In this document: positions 5,987 through 8,627 of the stretch, one piece after another
Position numbering within the stretch: position 1 is the stretch's first letter
Layout: each line of letters opens with the position of its first letter
Assembly: GCA_031290205.1 (NCBI GenBank)
Contig: JAITNZ010000217.1
Span: 1-8,627 of the forward strand
Direction of reading: 5' to 3'
DNA: 8,627 nucleotides
Origin: Spirochaetaceae bacterium
Lineage (GTDB): Bacteria; Spirochaetota; Spirochaetia; Treponematales; Breznakiellaceae
Made by a program: the position numbers and the translations under genes
Notes under the pieces: model-generated
What the model was told of the DNA's origin: nothing
Databases searched by the model: none
Seen by the model: only the letters and a program-made list of their open reading frames with translations

Positions 5987-6022
5987 CGAGGACACAGTAC
6001 GCAATAATGCCGCCGTAGGCGA

Positions 6023-6062
6023 GGGTGCCCGTTTTTCGGCAAGCCTCCCTCGCCCGACCGTG
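6023..6062 (-). repeat. TTGCCGAAAAACGGGCACCC block (right copy)
   Basis: The first 24 bases, GGGTGCCCGTTTTTCGG to CAAGCCT, are the exact reverse complement of the 4921-4961 block, in the mirror position of the nested inverted repeat. The GC-rich remainder is diverged. Confidence 0.75.
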
Positions 6063-6084
6063 CCCCGCGATTAAAATCGCGGGG
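6063..6084. repeat. 22-bp near-perfect palindrome upstream of ruvB
   Basis: CCCCGCGATT and AATCGCGGGG are perfect 10-bp arms separated by AA. It lies about 30 bases upstream of the ruvB -35 region. It could be an operator, but it overlaps repeat blocks, so a repeat origin is as likely. Confidence 0.5.
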
Positions 6085-6112
6085 GCAGCTCAAGTGCGGG
6101 AGGCGCTGAAGG
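6078..6112 (+). repeat. Outermost block of the nested inverted repeat (right copy)
   Basis: It carries AAGTGCGGGAGGCGCTGAAGG, matching the reverse complement of 4803-4837. It ends two bases before the ruvB -35 candidate, mirroring its partner at the rny promoter. Confidence 0.7.
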
Positions 6113-6114
6113 TA

Positions 6115-6144
6115 TTGGATACTGATTACCGCTTCTGGTATACT
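6115..6144 (+). promoter_or_regulatory. Promoter of ruvB-queA
   Basis: An extended -10 (TG, one base, TATACT at 6139-6144) lies 18 bases after a partial -35, TTGGAT (6115-6120). The inferred start near 6151 leaves a leader of about 20 bases that begins with the ribosome-binding site AGAGGAG (6151-6157). Confidence 0.6.
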
Positions 6145-6169
6145 GCATACAGAGGAGCGTTGCCGCAGC

Positions 6170-7222
6170 ATGGCACAGAAAAAAACGGAGGAAATAGAAC
6201 CGGTAGTTCACAGCGAAGTCGCGCTACCCGATGATGAACGGGACAGGGCGCTCCGCCCGCTCAAGCTCGACGAATTCCTCGGGCAGAACGAAATGAAGGA
6301 GAACCTTGCCGTCTTCATCAAAGCGGCGCGCGAGCGGGGCGAGAGTCTCGACCATATTTTCCTTTCAGGTCCGCCGGGGCTGGGGAAGACGACGCTCGCT
6401 CATATTATCGCCCTCGAAATGGGCGTCGATTTTGTCGAAACATCCGCGCCGGCGCTCGATAAGCCGAAAGACCTCGTCGGCATACTCACCAACCTCAAGT
6501 CCAAGGCGGTTTTTTTTATCGACGAAGTCCACCGCCTCAAACCTGTAATCGAAGAGATGCTCTATATCGCGATGGAAGATTACGAGCTGGACTGGATAAT
6601 AGGGCAGGGTCCCGCCGCGCGGACTATGCGCCTTCCGATAAAGCCGTTTACGCTTGCCGCGGCGACGACGAAGGCGGGCAGGGTATCGAGCCCCCTCATC
6701 AGCCGCTTCGGCATTACCTGCCATTTTTCCCTCTATCGGAGCGAAGATATTGCGGCGATTATCCGTCGCTCAGCTTCGATTATGAACATCAAGATTGAGG
6801 ATGAGGCGGTCGCCCTCCTTGCCCGCTCCTCGCGTTTTACGCCGCGCGTTACCAACCGGCTCCTCCGCCGTATGCGGGATTTTGCCCAAGTTGGCGACAA
6901 TAACGGGCTTATATCCCTCGAAGTCGTCCGTTTCGGGCTTTCCCGCCTGCAAATCGACAGCCTGGGGCTGGAAAAGCAGGACAGGGATATTTTGCGGATG
7001 ATCATCGAACGTTATGGCGGGGGTCCCGTCGGCGCGGAAACGCTTGCGATCTCGGTTGGCGACGCGGCGGACACCCTCGAAGATTTTTACGAGCCCTATC
7101 TTATTCAGGCGGGTCTTATCGAGCGAACGAGCCGCGGGCGGGTAGCGACTTCCCTTGCTTACAAACATCTTGACCAAAAGGAAACGCGTGGGCGCGATGA
7201 AGAAAACCGATTTTTATTTTGA
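6170..7222 (+). CDS. ruvB: Holliday junction branch-migration ATPase RuvB
   Basis: RuvB is the hexameric AAA+ motor that, with RuvA, drives branch migration of Holliday junctions in recombinational repair. The 350-residue length is normal. Walker A is GPPGLGKTT (67-75), Walker B is FFIDE (115-119), sensor 1 is ATTKAG (165-170) and the arginine finger is R179 (SRFG). TPRVTNRLLRRMRDFAQV marks the sensor-2 region. The C-terminal winged helix has GGGPVGAETLA and AYKHL. The ATG at 6170 lies 12 bases after AGAGGAG, a slightly long spacing, but no better in-frame start is seen. It overlaps queA by 26 bases, forming the common ruvB-queA pair; ruvA and ruvC are not in the window. A few usual family residues are conservatively changed, for example ATTKAG instead of ATTRAG. 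Confidence 0.97.
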   Translation: MAQKKTEEIEPVVHSEVALPDDERDRALRPLKLDEFLGQNEMKENLAVFIKAARERGESLDHIFLSGPPGLGKTTLAHIIALEMGVDFVETSAPALDKPKDLVGILTNLKSKAVFFIDEVHRLKPVIEEMLYIAMEDYELDWIIGQGPAARTMRLPIKPFTLAAATTKAGRVSSPLISRFGITCHFSLYRSEDIAAIIRRSASIMNIKIEDEAVALLARSSRFTPRVTNRLLRRMRDFAQVGDNNGLISLEVVRFGLSRLQIDSLGLEKQDRDILRMIIERYGGGPVGAETLAISVGDAADTLEDFYEPYLIQAGLIERTSRGRVATSLAYKHLDQKETRGRDEENRFLF

Positions 7223-8261
7223 GCTCCCGCCCGACCGTATCGCGCAATTCCCGCCGGAAACGCGCGGCGAGAGCAGATTGATGCTTCTTGACCGCAGCGC
7301 CGAAAAAATCGCTCATTATCGGATGAACGATCTCCCGCAATTGATAGAGAGCGGCGCCCTCGTGGTATTTAACGATTCCCGCGTACGCAAGGCGCGGATT
7401 TTTGGGACAGACGAAAAAACCGGCAAGCAGCGGGAATTTCTTTTATTGTCGCCACATCCAGTCGGCGATACCGGGGGAAAATGCTGGAAAGTGTTGACGC
7501 GGGGCGCAAAGAAAGTGCCCGCGGCACCCTTAGGCACCACTTGCTTTGCTGATGGTAACACGGCGGTAATTTGGGAAGATGAGGGCGGCGGACTCCTCCT
7601 CAGTTTTTCTGACCCGATAGATGACCAGTGGCTCGAAAAGCATGGGCATATTCCGCTCCCCCCATATATAAAGCGCGCTGATATTGAAGACGACTCGGCG
7701 CGCTATCAGACGGTCTATGCGCGGGAGACGGGCTCCGCCGCCGCGCCGACGGCGGGTTTGCATTTTAGCGGGGAACTCCTCGGCGCGCTGAAAGAAAAAG
7801 GCGTCGAGACGGCGTTCATCACGCTTCATGTGGGGCTGGGGACATTTCTGCCGGTGCGGACAGAGGATATTGAAGACCACAAGATGCACACCGAATCTTT
7901 TTTTATTGATGAAGAAGCGGCTGTCCAAATCGAAAGGGCAAAAGCTGAGGGGAGGAAAATTATTGCCGTCGGGACGACGACAGCCCGCGCCCTTGAATCG
8001 GCGTGGAAAGACGGAAGTTTAATGCGGGGTAGGGGGGAGACGGCTATTTTTATCAGAGGCTCGTATCAATTTAAGGTGATAGATGCGCTTTTTACCAATT
8101 TTCACACGCCGGAATCGACCCTGCTGATGCTCGTCGCCGCATTTTGCGCGCAAAACATAGATGCGGAGCGCGGCAGAAAGCTCATTCTTGGCGCATACAA
8201 AATAGCAATCGAGTGCGGCTACCGTTTTTTTAGCTACGGCGATGCGATGTTGGTCGTGTAA
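7197..8261 (+). CDS. queA: S-adenosylmethionine:tRNA ribosyltransferase-isomerase
   Basis: QueA transfers and isomerises the ribosyl group of SAM onto preQ1 in tRNA (position 34), giving epoxyqueuosine in the queuosine pathway. From ATG 7197 the product has 354 residues, usual for the family. Signatures are FELPPDRIAQFP near the N-terminus, VVFNDSRVRKAR, HGHIPLPPYIKR, YQTVYAR followed by GSAAAPTAGLHF, TLHVGLGTFLPVR, TNFHTPESTLLMLVAAF, and the C-terminal YRFFSYGDAMLV. The start is inside ruvB. An in-frame GTG at 7188 sits at better spacing after AAAAGGA (7176-7182), so a three-residue longer form is possible. I chose the ATG because family members begin close to MKxxDF. Translation is probably coupled to ruvB. 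Confidence 0.97.
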   Translation: MKKTDFYFELPPDRIAQFPPETRGESRLMLLDRSAEKIAHYRMNDLPQLIESGALVVFNDSRVRKARIFGTDEKTGKQREFLLLSPHPVGDTGGKCWKVLTRGAKKVPAAPLGTTCFADGNTAVIWEDEGGGLLLSFSDPIDDQWLEKHGHIPLPPYIKRADIEDDSARYQTVYARETGSAAAPTAGLHFSGELLGALKEKGVETAFITLHVGLGTFLPVRTEDIEDHKMHTESFFIDEEAAVQIERAKAEGRKIIAVGTTTARALESAWKDGSLMRGRGETAIFIRGSYQFKVIDALFTNFHTPESTLLMLVAAFCAQNIDAERGRKLILGAYKIAIECGYRFFSYGDAMLVV

Positions 8262-8263
8262 TT

Positions 8264-8316
8264 ACAGATTAACACAGATGAAGAAAATTGCACAGTGAAA
8301 ATCTGTGTCTATGTGG
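8264..8316. repeat. Right-edge palindromic repeat with ACACAGAT arms
   Basis: ACACAGAT (8272-8279) and ATCTGTGT (8301-8308) are perfect arms, with looser pairing outside them. The left arm shares TTAACACAGATGAAGA with the left edge of the window in reverse orientation. It lies 2 bases after the queA stop and has no T-run, so it is more likely a dispersed repeat than a strong terminator, though it might protect the queA mRNA end. Confidence 0.6.
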
Positions 8317-8339
8317 ACAAATTCTTAATGCACTCCCTC

Positions 8340-8368
8340 AAAAAAAGCCCCCGACCCCGCCGGAGGCT
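8340..8368 (-). terminator. Intrinsic terminator of the right-edge gene
   Basis: Read leftward, AGCCTCC pairs with GGGGGCT (7 pairs, one G-U) around a 9-base loop, and a run of seven U follows (plus-strand A-run 8340-8346). It begins 4 bases after the stop of the gene at 8373. Confidence 0.85.
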
Positions 8369-8372
8369 CTCT

Positions 8373-8627
8373 TCATTCTTCACTTGCAACGAAACCCGCT
8401 GGCGCGTGGTAGATCCATTCTTTGGGTTTGAAATCGTCGGGGACGGAAATCTGGACGGTATCGCCTGACTGTTCGATGAGGTAAAAACCCGCTTTGAGGG
8501 CGGCTTTACGGGCATCGGTTGCCAGAAGAGCGCCGCCTACCGCGCCGAGCCAGATGCGCCTGTCATTATGCTCGTCGGCATACTCGCGGAGTATGTCCAT
8601 ACGTTCGATATGATCCTCCACATGACT
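8373..8627 (-). CDS. C-terminal part of a conserved protein, possibly PD-(D/E)XK nuclease-like
   Basis: The frame is open to the window edge (85 codons, no convincing start), so the gene continues to the right. The visible end has HIERMDILREYADEH, then DRRIWLGAVGGALLA, AGFYLIEQSGD and KPKEW. From memory this resembles the C-terminus of a protein family frequent in treponemes. Its members have an N-terminal coiled coil followed by a compact domain sometimes described as restriction-nuclease-like. I cannot verify the family without a search. A GTG at 8619-8621 is in frame but has no ribosome-binding site and would give a protein truncated relative to that family. A strong terminator follows directly. 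Confidence 0.75.
   Translation of the reverse strand, partial: SHVEDHIERMDILREYADEHNDRRIWLGAVGGALLATDARKAALKAGFYLIEQSGDTVQISVPDDFKPKEWIYHAPAGFVASEE

Larger units (their letters stand above)
4803..6112. repeat. Large nested imperfect inverted repeat filling the rny-ruvB spacer
   Basis: The 1.3 kb between the divergent promoters holds no gene I can support. Instead, blocks recur in mirror order. 4803-4837 pairs with 6078-6112, 4921-4961 with 6023-6062, 5106-5150 with 5901-5947, 5171-5204 with 5603-5640 (and further copies), and 5242-5259 with 5557-5574. The centre is about 5400. The right arm is longer because it contains extra copies of one unit. The left arm has extra short insertions. Short open frames here follow the repeats and differ between copies, so they are not called as genes. 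Confidence 0.7.

Noticed and set aside
4803..6112. tRNA, tmRNA or other known structured RNA in the spacer
   Set aside because: I found no T-loop (GGTTCRA), CCA end or other recognisable signature; the structure is explained by palindromic repeats.
6135..6154. SOS (LexA) box over the ruvB -10 region (CTGGTATACTGCATACAG)
   Set aside because: The spacing is two bases longer than the CTG-N10-CAG form, the halves are not symmetrical, and the site is explained by the extended -10 sequence.
3134..7527. AGTGCCCGCGGCAC palindrome shared by ymdB (3134-3147) and queA (7514-7527)
   Set aside because: A 14-base match of this GC-rich kind is near what chance allows in 8.6 kb on two strands, and the flanks do not match.

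Overview
The window is a piece of chromosome of moderate-to-high GC from a bacterium that carries RNase Y and YmdB. I infer a spirochaete, most likely a treponeme relative. The partial gene at the right edge resembles a protein family I associate with treponemes, and the intergenic DNA is packed with small palindromic repeats. No rRNA or other taxonomic marker is present, so this assignment is moderate at best.

Layout: folC (folylpolyglutamate/dihydrofolate synthase) runs rightward at 130-1536. It converges on a leftward operon rny - ymdB - unknown gene (4722 to 1740). The rny-ymdB gap is 5 bases, and ymdB overlaps the third gene by ATGA. RNase Y is a membrane-anchored mRNA endonuclease. YmdB is a calcineurin-like phosphodiesterase that often sits next to it. 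The third gene has no function I can assign. From 4.8 to 6.1 kb there is no convincing gene. Divergent from rny, ruvB (Holliday-junction branch-migration motor) and queA (queuosine tRNA modification) run rightward from 6170 to 8261 with a 26-base overlap. The window ends in the C-terminal part of a leftward gene with a clear intrinsic terminator.

The unusual content is the repeats. (1) The third gene of the rny operon contains a 99-bp element with 13-bp perfect terminal inverted repeats. It has no stop in the coding frame and adds 33 codons. (2) The extra N-terminus of YmdB is encoded by a second palindromic repeat, which recurs without a gene upstream of rny. (3) The 1.3-kb rny-ruvB spacer is one large, imperfect, nested inverted repeat (4803-6112). 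At least four sequence blocks recur in mirror order on its two sides, and its outermost block abuts the -35 regions of both divergent promoters. (4) At its centre lies a 200-bp hairpin-rich miniature element flanked by a 10-bp direct repeat that looks like a target-site duplication. A related single end lies after folC. (5) A repeat with the core TTAACACAGATGAAGA occurs at both window edges in opposite orientation.

Taken together, ordinary housekeeping genes are embedded in DNA repeatedly colonised by small non-autonomous palindromic elements, two of which appear to have become protein-coding. No transposase, CRISPR array, tRNA or rRNA is visible.
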